DNA of 64,000 nucleotides, taken from Sipunculus nudus (taxonomy: Eukaryota; Annelida; Sipuncula; Golfingiida; Sipunculidae). Under the pieces are notes generated by a model. The model was not told the DNA's origin and did no database searches. It saw only the letters and a list, made by a program, of their open reading frames with translations. This document shows, piece after piece, positions 26,401-39,633 of the stretch (position 1 is its first letter; each line of letters starts with the position of its first letter). The translations under genes and the position numbers were made by a program. The stretch is taken from NCBI GenBank assembly GCA_026874595.1, contig CM049317.1, positions 10,268,382 to 10,332,381 of the forward strand. The letters run 5' to 3'.

Positions 26401-29400
26401 AATAAATCTGTTATTATCATGCTTTTCCCTAATCATTTGTCATTTTTATCGAAACATACCAAAAAATTAAGAATAAAAAACCGCCCACCCGCATTGATTT
26501 CTAAAAAAAAGTGCCTGAGAACCATACCTTTTTTTTATTGTGGCCTTAAATAAAAGTTTGAAGTAATCTTTTTTGGACACTTTCCCATGATCTGTTGGAC
26601 TGAATGTTTCCCTGCTTAGATGGCCTTCATTGATTTGCTTGATTACATTTCTGTAAGGTGTTTTCATGTCAACATTCAATCTTTAACTGTGAATACATCA
26701 GATAAAGAATACAGTTCACTCAAATCAGATTTTCAGTCTATTTCCCCTCAAGGATGACTCAGCTGCACGTTATTGCTCACATAGATCCATACCACCATGA
26801 TGACTACAAGAAAATCATCTTTCTAAAGCTACAGTGTGAGTTCAGTGAGGATTTGAAGGTTTTAGTAGCTTAAGTTAAATAATTTATAGTAGTGGCTGTG
26901 TTTGCATGATGCCAAACACCTTGACTGTCACAAATGTTTTTTTTAATGTTGTGGAGCAAAGATTGTTTCCAGCCCAATAATTCCAAGGAAATGAGAAAAC
27001 TGTCAGGTACATTAAATATTCTATTTACTTCCCCCTGCACACAGGTTGTTTGTTTTGTTTATACCCATGTGGTTCTAACATGCCAAAATAATCCAAACAC
27101 ATTCTACAAGGACAGCTGGCCAAACCAGAGTTTGCAGATTTGCAATTTACCACCTCAGGTTGCATGTTTTTTTGTTTGTTTTTATTTTGTCACCACTGCT
27201 GTGTTTACTAACAACTTTCAGAAAACAACCTATCAAAGAGACAAAATCAGGAATTTTCTTGACAAGAATAGCCTACAGTTTTTTAATATGTATGCAGATT
27301 GAGCCAGGAATAACATAAATTCTACAGAGAAGGTTAACAAATACCTAGCTTTATGATAGAACTATTCCTGTGTTTATATTATACTATTTATGATTATATT
27401 TAAATAGATGTGATACCAGGTCAGGTATGTTGTAGTGGAAGTAAAACTGGTTGTAAAATTATATTTGATGACTGAAAGATATAAATAAGGGACCCATGGG
27501 TCACAGGGCTCAGCTGAAGTTTAAAAAAAAAAATTAGCGATTGCAGAATGTACTTATTTCTCAATTTTTACATATTACCATTTTAAAGGTTAGAGGAAAT
27601 GGCCTTGCTATTAGGTGATAATCAAATACTAAATAAATTAATGCAAGACAAATACTAGATGTGCACTTTTTGGACTACATCACATTTAAGATGCAGGAGC
27701 CTCTCAAGATCAAATATTTGAAAAACTCTCTGTATTTCAACTATGTGAAAGTAATACGTGTTTAAAATACCCACTGGGAATACACGAAACCCTGTAAAAT
27801 ATAGAATAAGGAAGAGAGTGGAGATGAACTGTTGTATAATAATACACATTTTATTAACTGAAATAAACACTATAAATATTTTAATTGTACATCTTCAAAT
27901 GAGCATAAACTACATCTAATGATTATATATTGTACTCTGCAGTATATACCTGAAACCATTTCACCGTGCAATAAGGGAAAAAGGATATGGGATTAAGTGT
28001 TATACCTAAAGATATACAGTAAAACCTCGTTGTGTCAAAGTCGAGGGACCTGTGAATTTACTTCGACACATCCGGAGTTTGAGACAACCATTATTCATTA
28101 TATTCAACCATCTTTAGCCTTAGTTATTATCAATAAATACTACACATGTATACTGGGCCTATATCATATAGTTCTTACAAATGTTTGTGTGAAAGAACAA
28201 TACAGATTTTATGATAAATTTATTTATTAATAAAAAATGCGCACAAGTACCACCAACAATAGGATCAGGAAAATAAAAAAAGTGAAATTATAGCAAATAA
28301 AGGTATGAAAGCACACAAAAAATCAAATGCAATATGTGTCTTGGTCTTGCCACCACGTTCTACCTTGACCAGCCTTTCATACTTTTACTTAGTCAGCAAA
28401 CTTGTGCAGGCCCTGAGCCAATGGCAAACAGGACAAGAACAATATAAAAAGTGAAGTATAACGTACTCTATGGTATAAATAAGAGTCAGTCTTAAAGATC
28501 TCATCTTTATCCCTTTATAAAGAATTCTGAATATGTGTATCCCAGACACATCAAAAGTAAGGATTCCATTATGTTTGGTTTATTCATAACTTCTCATTTC
28601 GCAGAATTGCTTTGTTTGTGAAAGAAGATCACAAGTAAGTAATTATATAAACATGTACATGACGGACCAGGTGTGTAAACCATCGCGCCTGATGAGTAAG
28701 GTCCATGCCAGTATTAATTTTGTAACTGGTCATCACAGCCAGAGGTGTGATTTATGGAGTGTGCATAACTGTTATCGAAACATCCAAGCCACATGACTTT
28801 GAGTTAGGCAATAGAAGCACTAGCTTGGGACCAATAAAACACTTTGACACATAAGGTTCTTCTACACATCCAAGTTCGACACAAATGTAGTTAATTAAGT
28901 AAGGTTTTAACTGTTATTTGCAGGGACTCCACATTCCACTTTGACACATGCCAGGATACGACTTAACTGAGTTCGACACAACGAGGTTTCACTGTATTTA
29001 ATCAACAAAAAATATGTTAATGTGATTTTAAATTCTAAAATAAGTTAAAAGATATGGCCATAGGTCAATGTGACAAAATTTAAGGTATTGATTTTTCATT
29101 TATGCTAATGACTTAAAAAATTGCCAATTCAGATCTAATTTTAGATATCCAATTGAATCTTGATTTAAATTAAGTTATATCCCTGAAATATAAGTCTCTA
29201 GCTTATGCAAATGTGCAGAGTTAGAAAGGTCACTTGTTGCAAAACACCATTTGCAAAGCTCTGGCTTATCTGACTTGCCACTAGATGCCCTGGTTGAATT
29301 TGTTTTGATTTTTTTGGTGGGCCACACATATTATAAACATGTTTATATTAACAAAACAAGCAGCCTGTGTGCGGTGATATCCACACTTTTTTGCCTATAT

Positions 29401-32400
29401 TTATAAAAAGGTCCCAGGTGTTAACTTTAGTTTATAAAGTTCAGATAGGTAATAAGGCCCCTTTAAAGAAACATAGCTGTTATTGAGCAAACATCTTATT
29501 CAAACGTGGACTGAAGAAAAAAATTAGAATAAAACATATATTCCAATTGATAACAAGGGACCCATGGGTCACTGTGCTCAGCTGAAGTTGACCTTGAAGT
29601 TAAATATCTACAATAATAGAGAAAAATCGAGATAATGTCTAAGAGTAGAGGTAATATAGGCCATGGAATATAAAAAAAATATTTTGTGGTCTGACCATGT
29701 TTCCTAATATTGAAACTGAAGCATGTTGGCAGTTTGTGAATATAAGATCTATACTATAATCATGCTCATTGGTTGGCTTTTTGATAAGCTGTAGACAATT
29801 CAACAGTTTACACATTTGTTCAGTTAGATCCTATTTTTTTATCACACCAATTTTTTCCATTTTATAAAAGGTGAACATTTGCAATAAAGTTCCCAGTCCA
29901 CAGGTGGAAGGACTTGATAGTGAGTGTGATGGTGGAAGGGGGGGGGGGGTTTGATACAGATGAGAGTTACATCATCTCTGTACCTTTGTATATATATTCT
30001 TTATTTAATAAATTTGATGCAGTTGCAATTGAAATATTATTACTAAATTATTAACTTTTTAAAAACAAACAGATAGACTGAAAAATAAAGCAAATTCAAA
30101 TGCCACTGAGGCAGGTGAAAATGATTGAATGTTTGCATTTAAGATCATTTTTATAACATTTTTTTCAAGTTAATAAATTTTACTAAACATTTACAGTATA
30201 ACATATATAACTAAATATTTAAGTTGATTCATGATTCTAAATTGCTTCAGAATGTATAGTTAATTTGGTCAGGTGACATCATATTATGCACACAGATGTA
30301 TTTAATTTTTTATAAGACATATTTTTTGAATTTGCAAATAAAAAAAATATCTGAAAACAAAACTTCTAAACTACACCTTTATTTATCTATGATTTGGCTC
30401 ATATGTTATCAAATTATGCCTACTGATGCATTTAATTATATTTTAATTCAATTATTTAAATGGAAAGCTATTTCTTTTAATATGCTACATTACCATGACT
30501 TGGCATCTTCTAGATTACTCAAGAAATATTTTCTACATTGGATGAAACAACTTTACAATTAAAGCAAAACAGTTCAAACAATTATTATTGTAAAACACTT
30601 GGTGTGTGTGTGTTGGGGGGGGGGGGAGGGGGGGAGGTGACATAAAAATAACTGTACACCTGTGCCAGCAGGGATGCTGGACAAGTGTTGCATCACTAAC
30701 AATGTTTCCCAGACAGGGCTGTAGTGACCAGTTGTGAGCAGCCAGGAGATGAAAATGAATACAATAGAGCCTCTGACAGAAACTTCAACAACTATCCTCA
30801 TTTTTGAGCATTTAATTGTCAAATTTAACAGATTAATTACTTATGTATACCTGCTGTGAAAATTAATTCAAATGTACTTACAGGAAAAAAGTGCCATGGT
30901 CAAAATCGGGCAAAATTTAAGGTACTGAATTTATATTAATGCTAATAACTGAAAAAAAATTAACAAAATTCAGATCTTATTTTTGGTATACAATTGAATC
31001 TTTATTAAATAAATTTATATACCTGAAAAAAACAAGGGACCTATGGGTCACGACGCTCAGCTGTTATATATGATAAAAAAAATATTATTTAGAAATGAGG
31101 CACATGCTGGTTTTGTGTGGTAATAAATATAAGCTGTATTATCAGTTGTTGTTGTTTAGCTTATGTATGATTTTGATAGTACCTTTGGAGACAGGGAAGA
31201 GGATTGATTTCATTTATTTTATTAACAAATGGAGTACTATTGTCACACAGATTTTGACTTGGCCATATAACTTATAAGCAGAACATATAATATAAGAGTT
31301 TAACTATTTATTAAAAAAAATTACAAATATTGTCCCAAATATAATTTTTATAAAAAATAATAAGAGAATCATATGATTTTTTTAAATGAAATATAACTGA
31401 TATGATTATTAAAATAATATTAAAGAATATATTCATGAATGCATTCATGAATACATTTTGAAAGTATTTGCACGAGTATTCATATACTTTCATTTTTACC
31501 TGAATTCCTATTCTTTATGCAAGAAATTTTATAATGGAGTACATAATCATATTCGTATTTAAATACAGTTACAAAGTATTCGCACCATGTCTGGTATTTA
31601 TTCAGTTTCACCAACCAATGATGTTGAGAATCCAGAATATACAAAATTCACACATTTAAATAATGATCATAAGTACCTGGTTTTATGGCTTTTATTTATA
31701 TTAAAAAATAACTGTAAAAAATTAATTTTGGACTAATTTCACATCAATGTACACACTAGACACAGTAGGAATCTAGATTAATATTATCAACTGCATCTTT
31801 GTCTATCATTAATTTCTTTCATATGATCCCTAATGATTAGTAATGAATAATATGATTTACTTCTTTATCATTAAAATTGAACTGAAAAATGCCATAGGTG
31901 ACTGCATGGTGTTATTTGGAATATGTGACATTCTACCCATCGATACAAGATTCTTATATCATCAGTAACTGCAAGTTAATTTCCTGTTATTATAAACTAA
32001 CAAATTCCTTTTCTATTTTTCTTTAATTTGTTATTAAAAACCAATAAAAATTTATTAATTTATTGTTTATTGTTATGTTGTTGGTTAAAACTACTAGATG
32101 AGTTGGGTTGGACACCTGGATCAACTGTGGCTGGCCATAAGCTGCTTGGATTCCTGTATGCCTCACCTCAAGCGTGCATAATTTGATGAAAGGTCAACAA
32201 GGTCAACATACAGGTGACTCAAGAGGGGCTGGAGAGAGCCAAAGTCTGACAGGGTCTCATAAAAAACATTAATAAAAGCTACATAGTTTGGCCAATTTCT
32301 TTCAGCTTTCTAAACTAAAAAGCTGAAATCCTAATGTGTGCATGATATGAAAATTATATCAACAGTGCTCACAGGACACAAACGTGCCATGGTCACAGTT

Positions 32401-35400
32401 GGGCAAAATTTAAGGTACTAATTTTATATTTATACTAATAACTTATAAAATTTGAAAAATTCAGAACTAATTTTGGGTATTCAATTGAATCTTGATTAAA
32501 TAATGTTACATCCCTGACAAAAAAATCTCTAGCTTCAGCAATGCCCTTGTTAAGGGAGTAAATATATTTCTTGATTTTTTACAAAGTGCATTATGTTTGG
32601 GCCCATAACTTAAAACAATTACGCAATACTGACATCATTCTGGCATGTGCATAGAGAATGAAAAATATGTATATTATTTATGATTAAAGTCAGATCAGTG
32701 GTTTTGATATTAGGCAGTCTTGAAGTGTAACAATGGGTTTTTAATGGAAAAATGAAGTTTTTCATTAATATCTCGAAGGTATTAAGTCCTAGTGACCAAA
32801 TTCTTGGCATGGTAGGGGATTTTGGAGACATCTAACTGTATGCCGAATTTAAGGAACTAAGTGCTGAAGCTGGGGAGCTGAGCTCTTGCAAACTGCATAA
32901 CACTAGCTTGATGTAAACAATATGTTACATGGTGCTTGAAAACTTATTAAAATCTACAGTTTTTGATCAACTGGTTTCAAATTTTTGGTGTTAACAGTTG
33001 AAATACTAACAAAAACATGCTTTGAAAATTAAATCCATAGTACTTACAGGAAAAAAACGTGCCATGGTCAAAGTTGGGCAAAATTTAAGGTACCAATTTT
33101 CTATTTTTATTAATATTTTAGAAAATTTAAAAGATTTTCATCTAATTTTGGGTATACAATTTAATTTTGAATAATTAAAGTTATATTACTGGAAAAAAGG
33201 TCAATAGCTTTAACATTTTTTGTGTTAAGTGATCAAATATCTTTCCTGATTTTTTACAAAATGCATTATGTTTGGGCCCATAACTTTTTTAAATTAAATA
33301 ATACAGACATAATTTCTGGCATGTACATAGGAACTATATAGAGGAATATTTATGGTAAATATGAGGAAAAACAAATGAGTGGTTTTGATATTAGGCAGTC
33401 CTGAAGTGTGAAAATAGGTTTTTAATAAAAAATTGAGGTTTTTCCTTAATTTCTCAAAGGAACGAAGTTGCAAAGACCCAGTTTTCGGCTTGGTAGGAGA
33501 TCTTGGGGACATCTAACATTATGCCAAATTTTGGATTCCTAGGTCTTACGGTTTCAAAACGTGCCACATCTACAGCCGGATGGACGGACGGACAGACGGA
33601 CGGACGGACGGACGGAAGACGGACAATGGACCACGACTATAGCTCAGATGACTTATAGTCAGCTGAGCTAAAAATCAATTAAAGTGAGTAAATATATTTC
33701 CTGATTTCTTACAAAGTGCATTATATTTGGCCCCATAACTTATGACATAACTTATGACTCAAAGTTATATTTTCAAAAGTATGAAAGTCATGTAAAAATA
33801 TGTAACTACTTGATAAATTTGGGGGATTTGGTGAGTTTTGTAAAAATATACATAAATAATTATAAACATTAAGGTTGCATGTGACAGGAATGATATAAAC
33901 CATTATGATATCCTGAGAACTGTGATTCTTACTCTTTGTGTGTCTCTAAATATATAATTATTAACATAAATATTGAAATATTTGCCAAATGGTTGATCAA
34001 AATTATTTTCACATACTTATTGTATGTTTATTTGTGTAAATGTGTGTTTTAAGTTTCAGATATCGGCCTTGATGGATTTAAATGTGTCTGCATGAGTTTA
34101 CAATCTTAGCTTTGGAAAGTCACAGGATTATAAATATAACACTAAATCCATTAAAAGTAGACTTACAACTGGCCCCAAGTTATACTGACTTAATTTCTGA
34201 CATGTACATAGAAACTATATAGGGAATATTTATGGTAAATATAAAGAAAAACAGATTAGTGGTTTTGATATTAGGCAGTCCTGAAGGGTGATAATAGGTT
34301 TCTAATGGAAAATTGAGATTTTTCACTAACTTCTCAAAGGAACAGTGTGCAGTGACAGGTAAGAGATCTTGTGGACATCTTACAGTTTGCCAAATTATGG
34401 TTTCGTGGGTCTAATGGTTTCAAAACGTGCCAGTCTAATGGACAGACCGATGGATAGATGGACAGAAGGACAGATGAAATGTCAGACAGACACAAACAAT
34501 GGACCACAATTATAGCTCAGATGACTTATAATCAGCTGAGCTAAAAAAACTCATCATCCCATATAAGCCTAAACATATCCAATTTCTAGTCATTTACAAC
34601 ATAAAACCATTGAACCCTCCCTGGTTGTGAGTATTTTTTACTAGTCAGTCATTTAATACACATTTTGAAAAAAGCCCTATAATAATTATATTAACAATAA
34701 AACAAAATGAATAAAGGCAAAAAAGAAATGAAGCTTTGAAAGCACGTAGCAGCTCTGACAAAACCTGAAGCTAAACAGTAAATATAAATATTACCTCTCC
34801 TTTACTCATACATGTTTCCTCAAACTGGAAGTAAAAATGTACAAAATATATACATTATAGGGGAAACTGGTTGATATATTATGTGCTGTTTCTCTGGTTT
34901 TAATTTCTAACAAGTGACCCATGGATCATGATGCTCAGCTGCCAAGCATGACCTGCAACATAACGTGCTGAGATTCACAACTTCCTGTAAAAATTCTGTA
35001 AACCTATTTGCCAATTTTGTTGAAACTTTTTACGTTGACAGAAACATCTATCCAATATGTCTGGTTTACACACAGTGAACTGATGGTCTGAGGCAAAATG
35101 TATGATTGTTGAGCTATCTGGAACTAATCCCATAGCTTGCTTGAAACCTGTAATTGTCAAAAGGAACACCACACAGGCCAAATATAAGAGCATAATATAT
35201 AGCAAAAAATCAAGGAAATCCATGCAAGAATTACTGAGAAACAGGTGCTTCTGTATGAATTTTTATTCAATACAAGCCAACTGTACTGAGCCCTCATAAA
35301 TGATGTTCATATTAAATAAGAAATCTTTGACCCAATGCAAGATTACAATATACATCCCACTGCATTCACTTTAACAATTGTTGAGATAATATGTTCAAAA

Positions 35401-38400
35401 GGAACTTAAAGATAGCTGCCTGATGGCCATATTGGATTTTTGACAGGTCTGAAATTGAACAAAAATATCCTCTAAAAGGGACCAAAAATTAAAAAAAAAT
35501 CACAAAAACTGCACTGGCAAAAGGATTTCTAGGGTTGCTTACTGGCAGAAATAATCAAGAAGTCTGACATTTCATATCACACATTCTCCAATAAGAAACC
35601 AACCTTGTGACAATTTCTCCATAAAATGTTACAGTTAAGAATGTCCAAAACAATTCAAAGGCATGATCTGGTTGGAGAGCTCTCATATCAGATTTATAGA
35701 CATGCAAATGTAAAAAGTGTTAGTCCAATATTTTTTAATTATCACCTTGCTTTTCAGTGGGGTCAGCAGGGTAGGTAAACTGCAAAACCTGAAAGAAAAG
35801 AAATGCAGAATGCATCACTAAGAGTCTTGTAATCAAATAAAGCCATACTAAATCCAGGCACAGATCCACATATTATTAGAACAAACACTTGCTGGTTAAT
35901 CTGATGATTTGTAAAGTAATATTCAGATATCTAGAAAAATAAGTTTATTGCTATGATTCCATAAAAAGAACTGCAAAGTGTTTCCATAATCTTATAAATC
36001 AGTAGCTAAACCTTAATACTCTACTCTCTTGTCTTAATGCCTGGCCAAAACATTCTGGCAACAGAGTGCTTTTGTTATGCACAAATGATGTCTTTATCAC
36101 TCAGTGGGCTGATACAAGTCATTTATCACAAGTGTCACTGACAATTATGGATACACAGTGAGATGTACCAGTTGGAGTGCAATGGAGTGCAAGTAAAAAA
36201 GAAATGGTCTACAAAGTAAGTTATTATTGTGAACATCTCTGACCTATGACCTTGGCCTTTTGCCCACATATCAACTGGATTCTTACTTTGATGGGTAACT
36301 ACACTACTTTTAACTGGAGTAATCACTTGGCAACCAATGTGTCAATAACTTTGACCTGCAACCTTAAACCTCCTGACCTGCTGACCCCAAAATAATAAAT
36401 TATTTCTTCAAGCAAAAAGACCCATAAATATGTTTGAGTGATGCACTGATGAAGCACATGTGAAAGAATAAAGGTTTTGGATGAACAGATTACCTTGAAA
36501 AATGTTCAAAAACATTAGGAACAATTTAGTATTGTGACCTTGACCTACGTCCTTTTGTACTCAACATCAATAGGGTTCTTCCCTATTTGCAGGTAGGCAA
36601 TATATATGACAGATGGAAGGTACAGGTGGAAAAGTTTAAATGACTCCTTAAAATGACTCCGTGCAAGAAGTGAGTGCTGTAAACTTGACCTTTCACCTAA
36701 AATTCAACAGGTCTTTTCCCCTGTTGGCAGAAAAGCAATATGTCAGTGTTAGGAGGTTTGGGAGGAAATGCTAGCTTAAAATGTGTCCACAACCTTTTTA
36801 AAGAAGTTGATCCTGTGACCTTGACCTTTAACCTTGTGACCTCAAAATCTGTAGGATTCTTCTCCCACTTTGTAGTTGAGCCATATGTGAAAGATAAAAA
36901 GATTGGGATGAAAGGTTTAGCTTAAAATGCATCCACAAGCTTTTAAAAGAAGTGGGTCTTGTGACCTTGACCTTGTGACCTCAAAATACTTATGGTTCTT
37001 CCCCTGTTGGTAGTTGAGCTGTATGTTAGAGATGGAAGGTTTGGGATGAAAATTTTGGCACTATAAAATTAATCCGAGAGGGTGCAAACACACCCTTTAC
37101 CTCAGAGAATATAGGTTGAAGTGACTTTATTCCAGGTTTGCAAGGAGATCTTTTAAGAACCTCTAAGACTGCATAGGGTTCATGAACCTAGCCCTAAGGT
37201 TACAATTTGTGCCCTGCTTACGGCTGGCCTGCCAGCTGGCTGACAGACCAGATGGACAGAGGGATGGAAAGACAGAAGGACGACAGACAAAGACCAACTG
37301 CTACAGCAGAGCATGCTTGAAAGTCAGCTGAGCTAAATAGTATATGTACAGTAAACTCCTGTTGTTTAGAGTTTTGCATTAATGGAAATTCTGTTGTTGA
37401 TGTTCCATGCTCAATTTTATTTCTGCATTTGCCAGTATGATTAATCTCTGTTTGTGTGCATTTGTGTGTGTTTGTGTGTGTGTTTGAATCGAATCTCATG
37501 AATTTTCAAGGTATTTGAAAGGGCAGATCAAGTATTGCTTTGATTTTGGTGTGGATGCAGCACAGGATGTGGATTTAGGAAGCCATCAAAGAATATTCAC
37601 AAATGTACAGTCACTAATGCACAAATGAACCTAGGAACACGGCCAAATAAGTGAATGCAAACATGGTTTTGGAGCATTTCACGATAAGGACCTCTGCATG
37701 GCAGGGGCTTGAATTCCTTAGTCCCCACAACTTTATGTCAACATTTCTGAGAGGTAAATATTTAACCCATCTTGAATTAGAACCAATGTCAGTAGTTCAT
37801 GTAAAGTGTTCCAACTGCTTCACTAGAAAAGCTAGCTTCACCAGCAAGACAGTTTGGTCCACTTTTATATGCACCCCATATAATACACCCCCTTTTAAGA
37901 GCGTTTTGTTTTAGAAAGAGATAAATTATCCCACTAGTCACACTTTTGATGATCTAGGTGGCTATAATGACCCAATTACTCCAAACCACCATTCCCTGTG
38001 CCAAAAATTTAAATGTCATCCTGAACGAGCCCCTATTTGTTATGTAAACATTTTACTCAAGAGAAAATATTGGACGGATTCATGATACAAAACCATGTCA
38101 ATGACGCAAATCTCGCATTCCAACCCCTTTGCTAGAAAAGCAAGCTTCACCAGCCAGACAGTTCAGTCTGTTTTTATGTGCACCCAGTAACAATATATAT
38201 ATATTCTTTATTAAAACAAGGGACCCATGGGTCACGGCGCTCAGCTGATCCTGATTGGACTATAATTGTATCACCATTGTGATACTATATTGAGTAGATA
38301 AAGCTTAGAATATCATGGTCATGTTGGGTTTTATAAAGGAATATAATGTAATATGTGAGTAAATGATATATGAAATAACCTGACTGATGGATTAATATGG

Positions 38401-39591
38401 AGTAAAATATAATGGTTTATTTTTTATTTATTTGGGAGGGGTTGAAAAAAGCAATTTATTTGAGCAAATATGAATGCAATGACAGTATGCTAAGCAGTGG
38501 TATAATGATGATAAGGCTATTTGTTGAAGGATCTATAGTGTATGGAAAACTGCAAGAGTTCAATTTGACAGATAAAAGGTTATGATTAACTTTACTGATG
38601 AGGGGATTTATGAATCTGTGACTGTATAACATAATATCTTGACAAGATCGGTCTTGACAAGGTGCATTATTTTGATGCCCCTCACGTCTACATATTACAC
38701 AATATTGACATAATTTCTGGCATGTACATAGGTACCTATGGACAAATGGTCAACAGTACTGAACCACCTGGAAGGTTAAAATCTTAAAAATATGATGAAA
38801 TGTAGATAATGTTTGAGAGGAAGAGGTAATCTGGGCCATGGTTGGTTTATATGATTGAAGAAAATGTTGCAAATAATATTTGAGACCTGACCATGCCTTT
38901 CCATTGGTTACCTTTTTGATAAGCTGTTGACAGTTAAACAGTTTACACATTTGTCTGATGAGATCCAATTTATTTGGTAAACCTTTTTTATCAATTTTAT
39001 GATATGTATACAGTTGCCATAACGTCCTCATTCCACAGGTGCAATGACTTGATATGGGGGGGGGGGGGGGAGGGGTGTTGTGTTATGATCAGAGTTACAA
39101 AGCCTCTGTCTCTCTGTAGATATTTTCTTTAATTATTAAATTTTATGCTATAGCCATAGAACTATTGTTCACAGTGCCAAGGAGCAAAGCCTCAGTGGGA
39201 TGAAGAAGGGAATGGTGAGAATTAAAACACCCTTGCATATACATACAGGATATGAAATTTAATTCAACATTGCTTATAAAAAAAAAGTTTATTCATGAAC
39301 ATTAAATATTTAAAACAGAAAGAAATATGGAGAAACAAAGCAAATAATTTTTTCCCCATTCTACTGAGCCAAGAAAAAATTAACAATATTTGCATTTATT
39401 CCTTTTTTTCATTACATAATTTTAATCCAAGTTTCCGAATGTTACTATAAATTTACAGTATAACATACATGTGATTGTGAATATTTCAGTTGATTCATAT
39501 TTTTAAATTGCATCAACATTTATAGCTAATGTATCTAGTTTATAGTACCTGTCAACAGAATGGGATGGAGGGAGCAAGGGAGGCAATTAGG

Positions 39592-39633
<42 letters not shown>

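Noticed and set aside
26020-27302. Open frames up to 122 residues as a nested gene in intron 2
   Set aside because: They overlap MITE and repeat fragments, contain no recognisable motif, and have no splice-consistent neighbours.
34975-35223. 82-residue frame with a hydrophobic N-terminus (MDFLDFLLYIMLLYLACVVF) as a small membrane protein
   Set aside because: Lies inside DC4, has no family resemblance, and AT-rich sequence often yields such hydrophobic frames.
37345-37375. TACAGTAAACTCC as a Tc1/mariner end
   Set aside because: No inverted partner or second TA-flanked end was found nearby.
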